Source: JBKBRC01 sp046292345
GTDB lineage: Bacteria > Bacteroidota > Rhodothermia > Rhodothermales > Rubricoccaceae
DNA: 64,000 nucleotides
Assembly: GCA_046292345.1 (NCBI GenBank)
Contig: JBKBRC010000004.1
Coordinates: forward strand, 1 to 64,000
Reading direction: 5' to 3'
Position 1 is the first letter of the stretch. Every line of letters begins with the position of its first letter. The position numbers and the translations under genes were made by a program. The notes under the pieces are model-generated. The model was not told the DNA's origin. It was given only the letters and a program-made list of their open reading frames with translations, and searched no databases. Of the stretch, positions 56,057 to 63,915 are shown in pieces.

Positions 56057-57049
56057 ATGTCATCAGCTGCCAAGCCGCTCGCCAGGGGCACGCTCGGACG
56101 CCTCGAACTGCGGTGCCCCCCGTTCCCCCAGACCCTCCTCGAAGCCGTCGACATGATCGAGCGGATCGAGGACGTCGAGGTGCGCCCGGTCGTGCGCATG
56201 GTCGAGCGCGACCCGATCCTCGTCGCGCAGCTCTTGCGCACGGTCAACTCGGCCTACTACGGCCTGCAGCGCGCCATCACCAGCCCCGAGCGCGCCGTGG
56301 TGCTGCTCGGGCCGGTGACGGTCGTCGGGCTCGTGGCCGGCATGAGCATGCTGCGCCTGCGCCCGCTCGTGACCACGGGCACGTCCGAGATCTCAGGCCG
56401 CATCATCGGGCACAGCCTCGCGACGGCCTACTTCGCGCGGCGCATCGTCGAGCAGACGCCCGGGCACGTGGCGCAGCGCGCCTTTCCCATGCTCACGCGC
56501 AGCGGCGCCGCCTACACGGCCGGGCTGCTCCACGACCTCGGCAAGTTCATCCTGCTCTACAACTACCCCGACGAGGCCGCGACGCTCTACCGGGAGGGCG
56601 GGCTCGGCGAGAGCGTCGTCGCCGAGGACGCGCGCGAGCAGGAGCGCCTCCTCTTCGGCTGCGACCACACCGAGGCGGGCCTCGTCGCCGCGCTCCACTT
56701 CCAGTTCCCGGACGCGCTCGCCGACGTGATCCGCCTGCACCACGCGCCCGAGGCGCGCCGCGGCGAGGGCGTCGATCCGGCCACGGCCTGCCTGCTCCGC
56801 GCGACCGCTGCCGCCAGCGCCGCCGCCGCGCTCGCCGACTTCGGCGTGCTGCCCGGCCCCGCGCCCGACGCCGAGGCGCTCCTGGCCGACCTCGTGCAGC
56901 GCGACCTACCGCCCGGCACGCGCCTGAACGAGTTCGTGGACGGCCTGCTGGCCGAGGCGCCGGCCGTCGAGCAGTACATCGGCGCGCTGACGCAGCTCGG
57001 CCCTGAGGAAATGGCCCGCCTGCGCAGCCGCGTCCGCCTGCCGCGCTAG
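56057..57049 (+). CDS. HDOD-domain signalling protein
   Basis: A 330-residue soluble protein. Residues about 15-215 are an HDOD domain (LRCPPFPQTLLEAVDMIERI; VRMVERDPILVAQLLRTVNS; YYGLQRAITSPERAVVLLGP; AGLLHDLGKFILLYNYP). HDOD proteins are regulatory relatives of HD phosphodiesterases. The usual metal-binding HD residues are partly present here (LLHDLGK), but activity is uncertain. Its place between flgL and the flagellin genes, 33 bp after flgL, suggests a role in motility control or co-transcription with the hook genes. It converges on the photolyase-related gene. Confidence 0.85.
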   Translation: MSSAAKPLARGTLGRLELRCPPFPQTLLEAVDMIERIEDVEVRPVVRMVERDPILVAQLLRTVNSAYYGLQRAITSPERAVVLLGPVTVVGLVAGMSMLRLRPLVTTGTSEISGRIIGHSLATAYFARRIVEQTPGHVAQRAFPMLTRSGAAYTAGLLHDLGKFILLYNYPDEAATLYREGGLGESVVAEDAREQERLLFGCDHTEAGLVAALHFQFPDALADVIRLHHAPEARRGEGVDPATACLLRATAAASAAAALADFGVLPGPAPDAEALLADLVQRDLPPGTRLNEFVDGLLAEAPAVEQYIGALTQLGPEEMARLRSRVRLPR

Positions 57050-57058
57050 CGCGGCCTC

Positions 57059-58543
57059 TCAGGCGCCGACGCGCGCCCGGTAGCGCGCCGCCGCCGCCGC
57101 GTGCGCGGCCATCTTGGCCGGGTCCATGCGCTCGGCCGTCCGGGCCAGCATCCCGATGCGGTGGTAGCGCCCGATCGCCCCGGCATGATCGCGGACGAAC
57201 GTCCAGAACAGGCCGTCCCACTCGGCCTCCCAGGGACCGCGCGCGTAGCGACCCATCCTGCGGAGGTAGTTTGCGCCGTTGACGTAGGGCTTGGTCGTGA
57301 TGACCGGCCCGGCGGCGTGCTGGCTCATCCCGGCCACGTTGGGCACCATGACCCAGTCGTAGGCGTCGACGAACAGCTCGTGGAACCACGTCGTGACGGC
57401 GGCCGGGTGGCAGCGCGTGAGGAAGAGCGCCGTCCCGAGCACCATCAGGCGCTCGATGTGGTTGGCGTACCCCGTGCGGAGCACCCGCCGGATGACGTCG
57501 TCCACGGGTAGCAGGCCGGTCTCGCCGGTGTAGAACGCCTCCGGCACGGCGCGCTCGAAGCCCCAGACGTTGGCCGTGCGCAGCTCGACGCCGCGGATCG
57601 CGTAGGCAGCACGCATGTACTCGCGCCACCCGACGACCTGGCGCACGAAGCCCTCGACGGACTGGAGCGGCGCGGCGTCGGCGCGGGCCAGGACGGCCTC
57701 GAGGACTTGCCGGGGGGTGAGCAGGCCCGTGTTGAGCAGCGGCGTGAGCACGCCGTGGTAGAGCGCGGACTGCCCCGGCACGAGCGCGTCCTCGAACGGC
57801 CCGAAGCGGTCGAGCCGCTCCGCGACGAACGCCTCGAGCCAGCGCGCCGCGGCTTCGTGTGTGACCGGGTAGGGGAGCGGCCCGCTCGCGCCAACGTGGT
57901 CGGGGAAGTGCCGCTCCACGTACGCCCGCGCCTCGGCGATGGCCTCGTCCTGCGGCACGTTCGGCAGCGGCGGGGCGTCCCGCAGCGCCGCGTCCGTGAT
58001 TTTCTGCCGGTTGTCCTCGTCGAAGCTCCAGCGGCCGCCGAGCGGCTCGCCGTCGGCATCGAGCAGGAGGTTCAGGCGGCGGCGCTGGTAGCGGTAGAAG
58101 TCGGCCATGAGCCAGCGCCGGCGGCCGTCGAAGAACGCGTCGTTGTCTTCGGCCGTGTTGAGAAACCCGGGCGAGGGCAGGAGCGCGAGCGCGAGACCTG
58201 CCTCGCGAGCGGCCCGCCGCAGGCGACGCTCGAGGACGAAGTCGGCCACGTCGCACGCCTGGACGCGCGTCGCGCCGCGCGCGGCCAGGCCGGCCAGCAA
58301 CTCGGCGAGCGTGCGGCGCTCGGCCCACGCGACGTGCTCCGTCGGTAGACCGCGCCGGCCAAGGCGCGCGGCGTAGTGCGTCATCTGCGCGCGGTGCAGC
58401 ACGAGGCGCAGCCTGTGGTGCCGCGCCGGATACCGCTCGTCGCGGAAGAACAGGTCGTCCTCGACGAGCACGGCGCGTCCGGCGCCTTCGAGGGCCGGGT
58501 GCGGGTCGAAGAGCTGGTGCGGGAAGACGATCGCGACAGTCAT
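57059..58543 (-). CDS. Cryptochrome/photolyase-related protein (DPRP family) lacking Fe-S cysteines
   Basis: A 494-residue protein of the FeS-BCP/CryPro photolyase group, whose members repair (6-4) photoproducts or sense light with FAD. Family features are the N-terminal IVFPHQLFDPHPAL, the MTHYAARLGRRG helix, GRRRWLMADFYRYQRRRLNLLL, VGWREYMRAAYAI, ANHIERLMVLGTALFLTRCHPAAV and the signature ELFVDAYDWVMVPNVAGMSQHA, TTKPYVNGANYLRRMG. Known members hold a 4Fe-4S cluster with four cysteines near the C-terminus. This protein has only two cysteines in total, and the usual Cys-rich loop after the signature reads RYARGPWEAEWDGLFW, so the cluster cannot form in the known way. Confidence 0.85.
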   Translation of the reverse strand: MTVAIVFPHQLFDPHPALEGAGRAVLVEDDLFFRDERYPARHHRLRLVLHRAQMTHYAARLGRRGLPTEHVAWAERRTLAELLAGLAARGATRVQACDVADFVLERRLRRAAREAGLALALLPSPGFLNTAEDNDAFFDGRRRWLMADFYRYQRRRLNLLLDADGEPLGGRWSFDEDNRQKITDAALRDAPPLPNVPQDEAIAEARAYVERHFPDHVGASGPLPYPVTHEAAARWLEAFVAERLDRFGPFEDALVPGQSALYHGVLTPLLNTGLLTPRQVLEAVLARADAAPLQSVEGFVRQVVGWREYMRAAYAIRGVELRTANVWGFERAVPEAFYTGETGLLPVDDVIRRVLRTGYANHIERLMVLGTALFLTRCHPAAVTTWFHELFVDAYDWVMVPNVAGMSQHAAGPVITTKPYVNGANYLRRMGRYARGPWEAEWDGLFWTFVRDHAGAIGRYHRIGMLARTAERMDPAKMAAHAAAAARYRARVGA

Positions 58544-58683
58544 CGGGCCGGGCGGGCATCAGGCCTGGTTGCCCCGGGGAGGGGACGGAAGGCAGGAGGA
58601 CGACGGGAAGCGCGCCGGAGGTCCGGGCTCAGCCGCGACGGCCGTACGCCGGGGGCACTAAGGATTTTTTTTGCCACGCCGCT

Positions 58684-58710
58684 TTAAGTCATGCCCGGGT
58701 TACCGATACA
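58684..58710 (+). promoter_or_regulatory. Sigma28 (FliA) promoter of fliC copy 1
   Basis: TTAAGTCA, an 11-base spacer and CCGATACA match the flagellar sigma28 pattern (TAAAGTTT-N11-GCCGATAA). It lies about 70 bases before the flagellin ATG. The same arrangement precedes the second flagellin. Confidence 0.8.
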
Positions 58711-58779
58711 GAGGGCATAGAAGACAACGGGCACCTCCGGTCCCGCTCCCTTTGCCTGTCACCCAACCGGTAGACCCCC

Positions 58780-59616
58780 ATGTTCGGCGACCTCTCCCGC
58801 GTCAACACGAACTCGCAGGCTCAGCAGGCGCTGAGCGCCTTCAACCGCACCAACGCTGACCTCGGCATGCGCCAGATGCGCCTGGCCACCGGCAGCAAGC
58901 TCAACCGCGCCGAGGACGACACGGCCGGCTTCACGATCGCCAAGAAGCTCGAGGCCAAGGTGCGCGGGCAGGCGCAGGCGCTCGACAACATCGCCGACGC
59001 CAAGGGCCTGCTCACCGTCGCCGAGGGCAGCCTGGGCTCGGTCATGGACATCCTCCAGAACATGAAGGCCAAGTCGATCCAGGCGGCCAACGACACGATG
59101 GGCGCCGACGAGCGGACGGCGATCGCCAACGAGCTGGCGGCGCTGGCCTCGGAGATCGACAGCATCATCGAGAACACGGACTTCAACGGGCAGAAGCTGC
59201 TCGACGGCACGGGCGGCAGCAACGGCGACGGCACGTTCACCTTCCAGGTCGGCTCGGCCAGCGGCGACACGTTCACCACGGTCGCGCTCGACATCTCGGC
59301 GCTGCAGGGCCTGGCGTTCGACGTCTCCGACAACGCCGCGGCAAGCGCCGAGATCGACAACATCGACGGCTACATCGCTGCCTTGTCGGCCATGATTTCG
59401 GGCGTCGGCGACGACCAGAAGGCGCTCACGTTCAAGTCGGAGAACCTGGAGACGGCGATGAACAACTACGACGCGGCGCGCAGCCGCATCGCCGACGCCG
59501 ACTTTGCGAAGGAGCAGATGCAGATCGTGAAGCTGCAGATCCTGCAGCAGACGGGCGTGGCGTCGCTGGCGCAGGCCAACCAGGCGCCGCAGGCGGTGCT
59601 CTCGCTGCTCCGCTGA
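58780..59616 (+). CDS. fliC: Flagellin, copy 1
   Basis: A 278-residue flagellin. The conserved D0/D1 ends are present (NTNSQAQQALSAFNRTNADL, RLATGSKLNRAEDDTAGFTI; C-terminal NYDAARSRIADADFAKEQM, ILQQTGVASLAQANQAPQAV, LSLLR). The central region is short, so the outer D2/D3 domains are absent and the filament should be thin and smooth. The protein is identical to copy 2, and nucleotide identity runs from 13 bases before the ATG to 11 bases after the stop. It has its own sigma28 promoter and terminator. Confidence 0.97.
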   Translation: MFGDLSRVNTNSQAQQALSAFNRTNADLGMRQMRLATGSKLNRAEDDTAGFTIAKKLEAKVRGQAQALDNIADAKGLLTVAEGSLGSVMDILQNMKAKSIQAANDTMGADERTAIANELAALASEIDSIIENTDFNGQKLLDGTGGSNGDGTFTFQVGSASGDTFTTVALDISALQGLAFDVSDNAAASAEIDNIDGYIAALSAMISGVGDDQKALTFKSENLETAMNNYDAARSRIADADFAKEQMQIVKLQILQQTGVASLAQANQAPQAVLSLLR

Positions 59617-59685
59617 GCCGCATCCCGGCGGCGGCGCGCGGCACCCCGCGAACGCCCCCTTCCTGCAGACTCGAAAGGCGCGCTC

Positions 59686-59727
59686 AGACGCTGCTTTCCA
59701 CCTCGCGCGGGGGGGCGGCGTCTTTTT
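59686..59727 (+). terminator. Rho-independent terminator after fliC copy 1
   Basis: Arms agacgctgc and gcggcgtct pair with one G-T wobble across a GC-rich loop and are followed by a run of five T. Confidence 0.85.
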
Positions 59728-59740
59728 GTAATGCGCGACC

Positions 59741-59767
59741 TTAAGGCGCCGTGGCGGCACCGATAAC
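59741..59767 (+). promoter_or_regulatory. Sigma28 (FliA) promoter of fliC copy 2
   Basis: TTAAGGCG, an 11-base spacer and CCGATAAC closely match the flagellar sigma28 consensus, 62 bases before the ATG. The -10 element is closer to consensus than that of copy 1. Confidence 0.85.
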
Positions 59768-59829
59768 AGGGGCAAGACAAAGGGCACCCCGGCCCGGCTC
59801 TCTCAACACCCCTAACCCGGTAGACCCCC

Positions 59830-60666
59830 ATGTTCGGCGACCTCTCCCGCGTCAACACGAACTCGCAGGCTCAGCAGGCGCTGAGCGCCTTCAACCGCAC
59901 CAACGCTGACCTCGGCATGCGCCAGATGCGCCTGGCCACCGGCAGCAAGCTCAACCGCGCCGAGGACGACACGGCCGGCTTCACGATCGCCAAGAAGCTC
60001 GAGGCCAAGGTGCGCGGGCAGGCGCAGGCGCTCGACAACATCGCCGACGCCAAGGGCCTGCTCACCGTCGCCGAGGGCAGCCTGGGCTCGGTCATGGACA
60101 TCCTCCAGAACATGAAGGCCAAGTCGATCCAGGCGGCCAACGACACGATGGGCGCCGACGAGCGGACGGCGATCGCCAACGAGCTGGCGGCGCTGGCCTC
60201 GGAGATCGACAGCATCATCGAGAACACGGACTTCAACGGGCAGAAGCTGCTCGACGGCACGGGCGGCAGCAACGGCGACGGCACGTTCACCTTCCAGGTC
60301 GGCTCGGCCAGCGGCGACACGTTCACCACGGTCGCGCTCGACATCTCGGCGCTGCAGGGCCTGGCGTTCGACGTCTCCGACAACGCCGCGGCAAGCGCCG
60401 AGATCGACAACATCGACGGCTACATCGCTGCCTTGTCGGCCATGATTTCGGGCGTCGGCGACGACCAGAAGGCGCTCACGTTCAAGTCGGAGAACCTGGA
60501 GACGGCGATGAACAACTACGACGCGGCGCGCAGCCGCATCGCCGACGCCGACTTTGCGAAGGAGCAGATGCAGATCGTGAAGCTGCAGATCCTGCAGCAG
60601 ACGGGCGTGGCGTCGCTGGCGCAGGCCAACCAGGCGCCGCAGGCGGTGCTCTCGCTGCTCCGCTGA
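59830..60666 (+). CDS. fliC: Flagellin, copy 2 (identical to copy 1)
   Basis: A 278-residue flagellin with the same sequence as copy 1, placed 1050 bp further on. Sequence outside the shared block of about 861 bp (promoter spacer, leader, terminator) is different, so it is not a simple assembly duplicate. Recent duplication or gene conversion between older copies would explain it. It has its own sigma28 promoter and a strong terminator. Confidence 0.97.
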   Translation: MFGDLSRVNTNSQAQQALSAFNRTNADLGMRQMRLATGSKLNRAEDDTAGFTIAKKLEAKVRGQAQALDNIADAKGLLTVAEGSLGSVMDILQNMKAKSIQAANDTMGADERTAIANELAALASEIDSIIENTDFNGQKLLDGTGGSNGDGTFTFQVGSASGDTFTTVALDISALQGLAFDVSDNAAASAEIDNIDGYIAALSAMISGVGDDQKALTFKSENLETAMNNYDAARSRIADADFAKEQMQIVKLQILQQTGVASLAQANQAPQAVLSLLR

Positions 60667-60703
60667 GCCGCATCCCGACCGCTCGCAGTACGCTCGAACG
60701 GCC

Positions 60704-60742
60704 GCGCTGCCCTCCGCTTCTGGCGGGGGCAGCGCTTTTTTT
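60704..60742 (+). terminator. Rho-independent terminator after fliC copy 2
   Basis: Arms gcgctgccc and gggcagcgc pair perfectly, with weaker pairing inside, and are followed by seven T. Confidence 0.93.
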
Positions 60743-60752
60743 GCGCCTCCCC

Positions 60753-60780
60753 TTAGCGCCCCCCCGGCGGGCCCGAAAAC
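60753..60780 (+). promoter_or_regulatory. Sigma28-like promoter of fliS-fliD-fliT
   Basis: TTAGCGCC, a 12-base spacer and CCGAAAAC (one mismatch to CCGATAAC) lie directly after the fliC2 terminator and 140 bases before fliS. It resembles the fliC2 promoter, including the following caggggta. Confidence 0.6.
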
Positions 60781-60919
60781 AGGGGTACCCCTGCCGCGCG
60801 CGGCGGAAAACCCGGCCGCCTGTCGCCTCCGAGACCGGCAAAGCCGTCCGTCGCCGCGCCCGCCGTAGCGCGTTCGCTCCTCCTCCGCTCCTCCGGATCA
60901 CTCCTTGCTACCGCCCGCC

Positions 60920-61243
60920 ATGACCGCCCTCCATCGCATGCGCCAGTACCAGCAGCAGGCCGCGCGCTCGGCCTCCCCCGAGCAACTCGTCGGCACGCTC
61001 TACGACCTCGGCATTGCCGCGTGCTACCGCGAGGATCGCCCGAAGGTGCGTGCCGTGCTCAAGGAACTGCTCGCCGGACTCGACTTCGCGCGCGGCGGCG
61101 AGATCGCCGGCCGCCTGCATGCCATCTACACCTACTGTTTGACCGAGAGCGCTCTCGGCGACCTTGCAAGCGTAGCCGAGCTCCTCGAGGGGCTGCGTGA
61201 GGCGTGGGCCGAGGGCGTGCTCGCGCGCCGCCCTGCCGCCTGA
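60920..61243 (+). CDS. fliS: FliS-like flagellin chaperone
   Basis: A 107-residue helical protein. The N-terminal MRQYQQQAARSASPEQLVGT, LYDLGIAACYRED matches FliS, which binds the flagellin C-terminus in the cytoplasm until export. The C-terminal helices (GEIAGRLHAIYTYCLTESAL, VAELLEGLREAWAEGV) fit as well. It is slightly shorter than E. coli FliS (136). It lies between fliC and fliD as expected. Confidence 0.85.
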   Translation: MTALHRMRQYQQQAARSASPEQLVGTLYDLGIAACYREDRPKVRAVLKELLAGLDFARGGEIAGRLHAIYTYCLTESALGDLASVAELLEGLREAWAEGVLARRPAA

Positions 61244-61308
61244 CCCCGGGCGCTTGCGCGCCGCCCCGTGCCCGTATCCGCACCCCCGGCCGCGTGCCGG
61301 GACCTGCC

Positions 61309-63153
61309 ATGGTCTCCGTCTCCCGCGTCAATGCCAACGATCCGTACGAGCTGCTGATCTCGAACATCATCCGGCTCGAGCGGCAGCCGCAGCAGCGCCT
61401 CAAGGATCAGCAGGCGAGCCAGAAGAAGCAGCGCACCGTCCTGAACGACTTCTCGACGGCCCTCTCGGGGCTGCGCGCCGAACTGGCCAAGATGAGCGAT
61501 CGCTTCGCCAACCCGTTCGCGGCAAAGCAGGCGAGCGTGCCCGGCGGCGCCGGCTTCACGGCGACTGCCTCCGGGCGCGCCGCCGCGGGCGCGCACACGC
61601 TCCAGGTGGAGCGCCTCGCCGCGGCCGACGCGCGCGTCTCGCGCCGCATCGATACGGCCGGCACCACCCTGCGCGACTTCTTCGCCGCGCGCGGGCCGCA
61701 GACGTTCGCGATCGAGGTGGGCAGCCCGACCGCCACCGACCCCACGCGCCGCGTCTCGGTCGACGTGACGGTCGAGCCCACCGGCAGCACCGACGGCGAG
61801 ATCCTCGGCCAGATCCGCCAGGCGGTGACCGACGCGCTGTCGCAGGCCGCCTCGGAGGGACGCATCAACCGCGCGGACGTGCCCGTGGCGTCGGTCGTCT
61901 CCGAGACGGCCGGCACGGCCCGCCTGCAGCTCCGCGCCGGCGGCACTGGCTTCGACCGCCGCCTCGGCTTCGCCGACTCCGCCGACGGCCTGCTCGCGCG
62001 TCTCCAGATCGCGCGCGCCGACCTGGCCGGCGGCGAGGTGCAAGACGTGACGCCGGCCACGAGCGCCTCGCACCTCGGCAGTGCCGTCTCGACGCCCGTC
62101 TCGTTCTCGATTCTGACCGGCAACGCGGTCAACGTGCAGGTCAACGGCGCCGCGCGCACGGTCAACATTGCCAACGGCACCTACAACACGCCGCAGGCGC
62201 TGGCGGCGGCGTTCCAGAACGCGCTCGGCAACGACATGCGCGTCGACGTCGAGGACGGCGCCCTGCGCGTCACGACCGTTGCCACCGGGGAGGCGTCGTC
62301 GATCCGCTTCACGGGCGGCAACGCGCTCGCGCGGCTCGGCTTCGCCGTCATGGCTGAGCCCGTACGGGGCACCGACGCCGTCGTCGCGGTCACGCCTGCC
62401 GGCACGAGCGGCGGCATGCTCCACGCCGTCGGCACGAGCGAGATGGACTCCGGCCTCTCGGCCCGCTTCGTGCTGGACGGGCTCACGATGTACCGCGGCT
62501 CGAACGAGGTGACGGACGCGCTGCAGGGCGTCACGCTCACCCTCCGCGCGCCCGGCGCGCCGGAGACGTTCGCCGTCGCGCCTGACGGCACCGTGGCGAC
62601 CGAGCAGGTCGAGAAGTTCATCGAGCGCTACAACGCCGTCGTCAACTTCATCGCGCAGCGCACGGTCGTCGATCCGGAGGCGCGCACCCGCGGCGAGTTC
62701 GCCGGCGACGGCCCGATCCTGGGACTGCGCGCGGGCATGCGGAGCGACCTGCTTCGCCCTGTCGCCGGGCAGCCAGACACGGCGCGCGCGCTCGAGAGCC
62801 TCGGCATCACGACGGCCAAAGACGGCACGCTCAAGCTGAGCGACAAGGCGGCGCTCGAGGCAGCGATCGCGCAAGACCCGGGCAGCGTGCAGCGCCTCTT
62901 CGCCTCGGGCGGCGACGGGCTCGCCGAGCGCCTCACGGCCCGCCTCGACGCGTTCGTGGGCACGGGCGGTTTGCTTGGGAGCCGCAAAGAGACGCTCGAA
63001 GCCGCCAACCGCCGCATCGAGAAGCGGATCAAGGACTGGGACGCGCGCCTGCAGGCTCGCGAGAAATCGCTCCGGCTCCAGTTCGCGCGCCTCCAGGAAA
63101 CGGTCGCCCTTCTGCAAGGGCAGCAGCAGCAGTTCTCGGCCTACTTCTACTGA
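61309..63153 (+). CDS. fliD: FliD: flagellar filament cap protein
   Basis: A 614-residue filament cap and hook-associated protein 2. The N-terminal part (LRAELAKMSDRFANPFAAKQ) and repeated FliD-type domains (AAAGAHTLQVERLAAADARV; EGRINRADVPVASVVSETAG; GNAVNVQVNGAARTVNIANG) are present. The C-terminal portion has VEKFIERYNAVVNFIAQRTV, LESLGITTAKDGTLKLSD, KAALEAAIAQDPGSVQRLFA and a coiled-coil tail with RRIEKRIKDWDARLQAREKS. The start at 61309 is the first ATG giving the family N-terminus. Confidence 0.94.
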   Translation: MVSVSRVNANDPYELLISNIIRLERQPQQRLKDQQASQKKQRTVLNDFSTALSGLRAELAKMSDRFANPFAAKQASVPGGAGFTATASGRAAAGAHTLQVERLAAADARVSRRIDTAGTTLRDFFAARGPQTFAIEVGSPTATDPTRRVSVDVTVEPTGSTDGEILGQIRQAVTDALSQAASEGRINRADVPVASVVSETAGTARLQLRAGGTGFDRRLGFADSADGLLARLQIARADLAGGEVQDVTPATSASHLGSAVSTPVSFSILTGNAVNVQVNGAARTVNIANGTYNTPQALAAAFQNALGNDMRVDVEDGALRVTTVATGEASSIRFTGGNALARLGFAVMAEPVRGTDAVVAVTPAGTSGGMLHAVGTSEMDSGLSARFVLDGLTMYRGSNEVTDALQGVTLTLRAPGAPETFAVAPDGTVATEQVEKFIERYNAVVNFIAQRTVVDPEARTRGEFAGDGPILGLRAGMRSDLLRPVAGQPDTARALESLGITTAKDGTLKLSDKAALEAAIAQDPGSVQRLFASGGDGLAERLTARLDAFVGTGGLLGSRKETLEAANRRIEKRIKDWDARLQAREKSLRLQFARLQETVALLQGQQQQFSAYFY

Positions 63154-63158
63154 GTCCC

Positions 63159-63542
63159 ATGACGCCCGCCGCCGCCCCGCCCGCCGCCACGCCCCCCGCG
63201 GCCGCAACGCTCCTCCTCGAGGCCATTTATGCGGCAGGCGAGGAGGTGCTCGGCGCGCTCGCGCGCCAAGACTACGACGGTGCGCTCGCACACGCGCAGG
63301 CGCGCGAGACGCTCGTGGCGCAGCTCGCCCGCGCCGAAGCCGCCGGCGCCGGCCTAGGAGCGCACCAGGCCGCCTGCGCCGGGCGCCTCGTCGCGCAGTA
63401 CGCTGCGCTGTCGGAGGCGCTGGCCGCGCATCAGGAAGCACTGGAGGACGCTTTGCGTGAAACGGCGCGTCACCGCCACGCGGCGGATCGTTACACCGAG
63501 GAGCCCGCGTCGCCGCCGGGACGCCTGCGTGCAAGCGGCTGA
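63159..63542 (+). CDS. fliT: FliT-like small helical flagellar protein
   Basis: A 127-residue protein starting five bases after the fliD stop. Three amphipathic helices (LLLEAIYAAGEEVLGALARQ, YDGALAHAQARETLVAQLAR, GRLVAQYAALSEALAAHQEA) fit the size and place of FliT, the FliD chaperone, but sequence similarity is too weak to prove it. The C-terminus and stop lie in a long 21-bp tandem array that runs on downstream. Confidence 0.65.
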   Translation: MTPAAAPPAATPPAAATLLLEAIYAAGEEVLGALARQDYDGALAHAQARETLVAQLARAEAAGAGLGAHQAACAGRLVAQYAALSEALAAHQEALEDALRETARHRHAADRYTEEPASPPGRLRASG

Positions 63543-63813
63543 CGCCTGCGTGCAAGCGGCTGACGCCTGCGTGCAAGCGGCTGACGCCTGCGTGCAAGCG
63601 GCTGACGCCTGCGNNNNNNNNNNNNNNNNNNNNNNNNNNNNNNNNNNNNNNNNNNNNNNNNNNNNNNNNNNNNNNNNNNNNNNNNNNNNNNNNNNNNNNN
63701 NNNNNNNNNNNNNGACGCCTGCGTGCAAGCGGCTGACGCCTGCGTGCAAGCGGCTGACGCCTGCGTGCAAGCGGCTGACGCCTGCGTGCAAGCGGCTGAC
63801 GCCTGCGCCCGGC
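63521..63813. repeat. 21-bp tandem array from the fliT 3' end through a scaffold gap (8 or more copies)
   Basis: The 21-bp unit beginning acgcctgcgtgcaagcgg starts at 63521 inside fliT. It is repeated about four times before the gap and four more times after it (63715-63798), then partly. The first copy holds the stop TGA of fliT, and every further copy repeats it. Units appear identical. The true copy number is hidden by the gap. Confidence 0.95.
63614..63713. other. Scaffold gap of 100 N inside the 21-bp array
   Basis: Both edges of the gap are inside the same repeat unit, so the assembly stopped because the array could not be resolved. Bases 63543-63915 hold no gene apart from this array and a promoter. 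Confidence 0.92.
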
Positions 63814-63851
63814 AAGTTTATTGCCGCGCGTTAACTTTTTGAGCCCGGGGC

Positions 63852-63879
63852 TTAGCCAACCGTCCCGCGCCCCGATAAC
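63852..63879 (+). promoter_or_regulatory. Sigma28-like promoter before the last gene
   Basis: TTAGCCAA, a 12-base spacer and CCGATAAC precede the ATG at 63916 by 36 bases. The spacing is the same as in the fliS promoter and the -10 element equals that of fliC2. Confidence 0.75.
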
Positions 63880-63915
63880 GACCGAAACGACCCGGGCCTC
63901 AACCTGCTCACCGCT

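Noticed and set aside
58780..60666. The two flagellin genes as an assembly duplicate
   Set aside because: Leaders, promoters and terminators differ on both sides and there is no N gap between them, so both copies are probably real.
63521..63813. CRISPR array
   Set aside because: The 21-bp units are contiguous with no spacers, and no cas genes are present.
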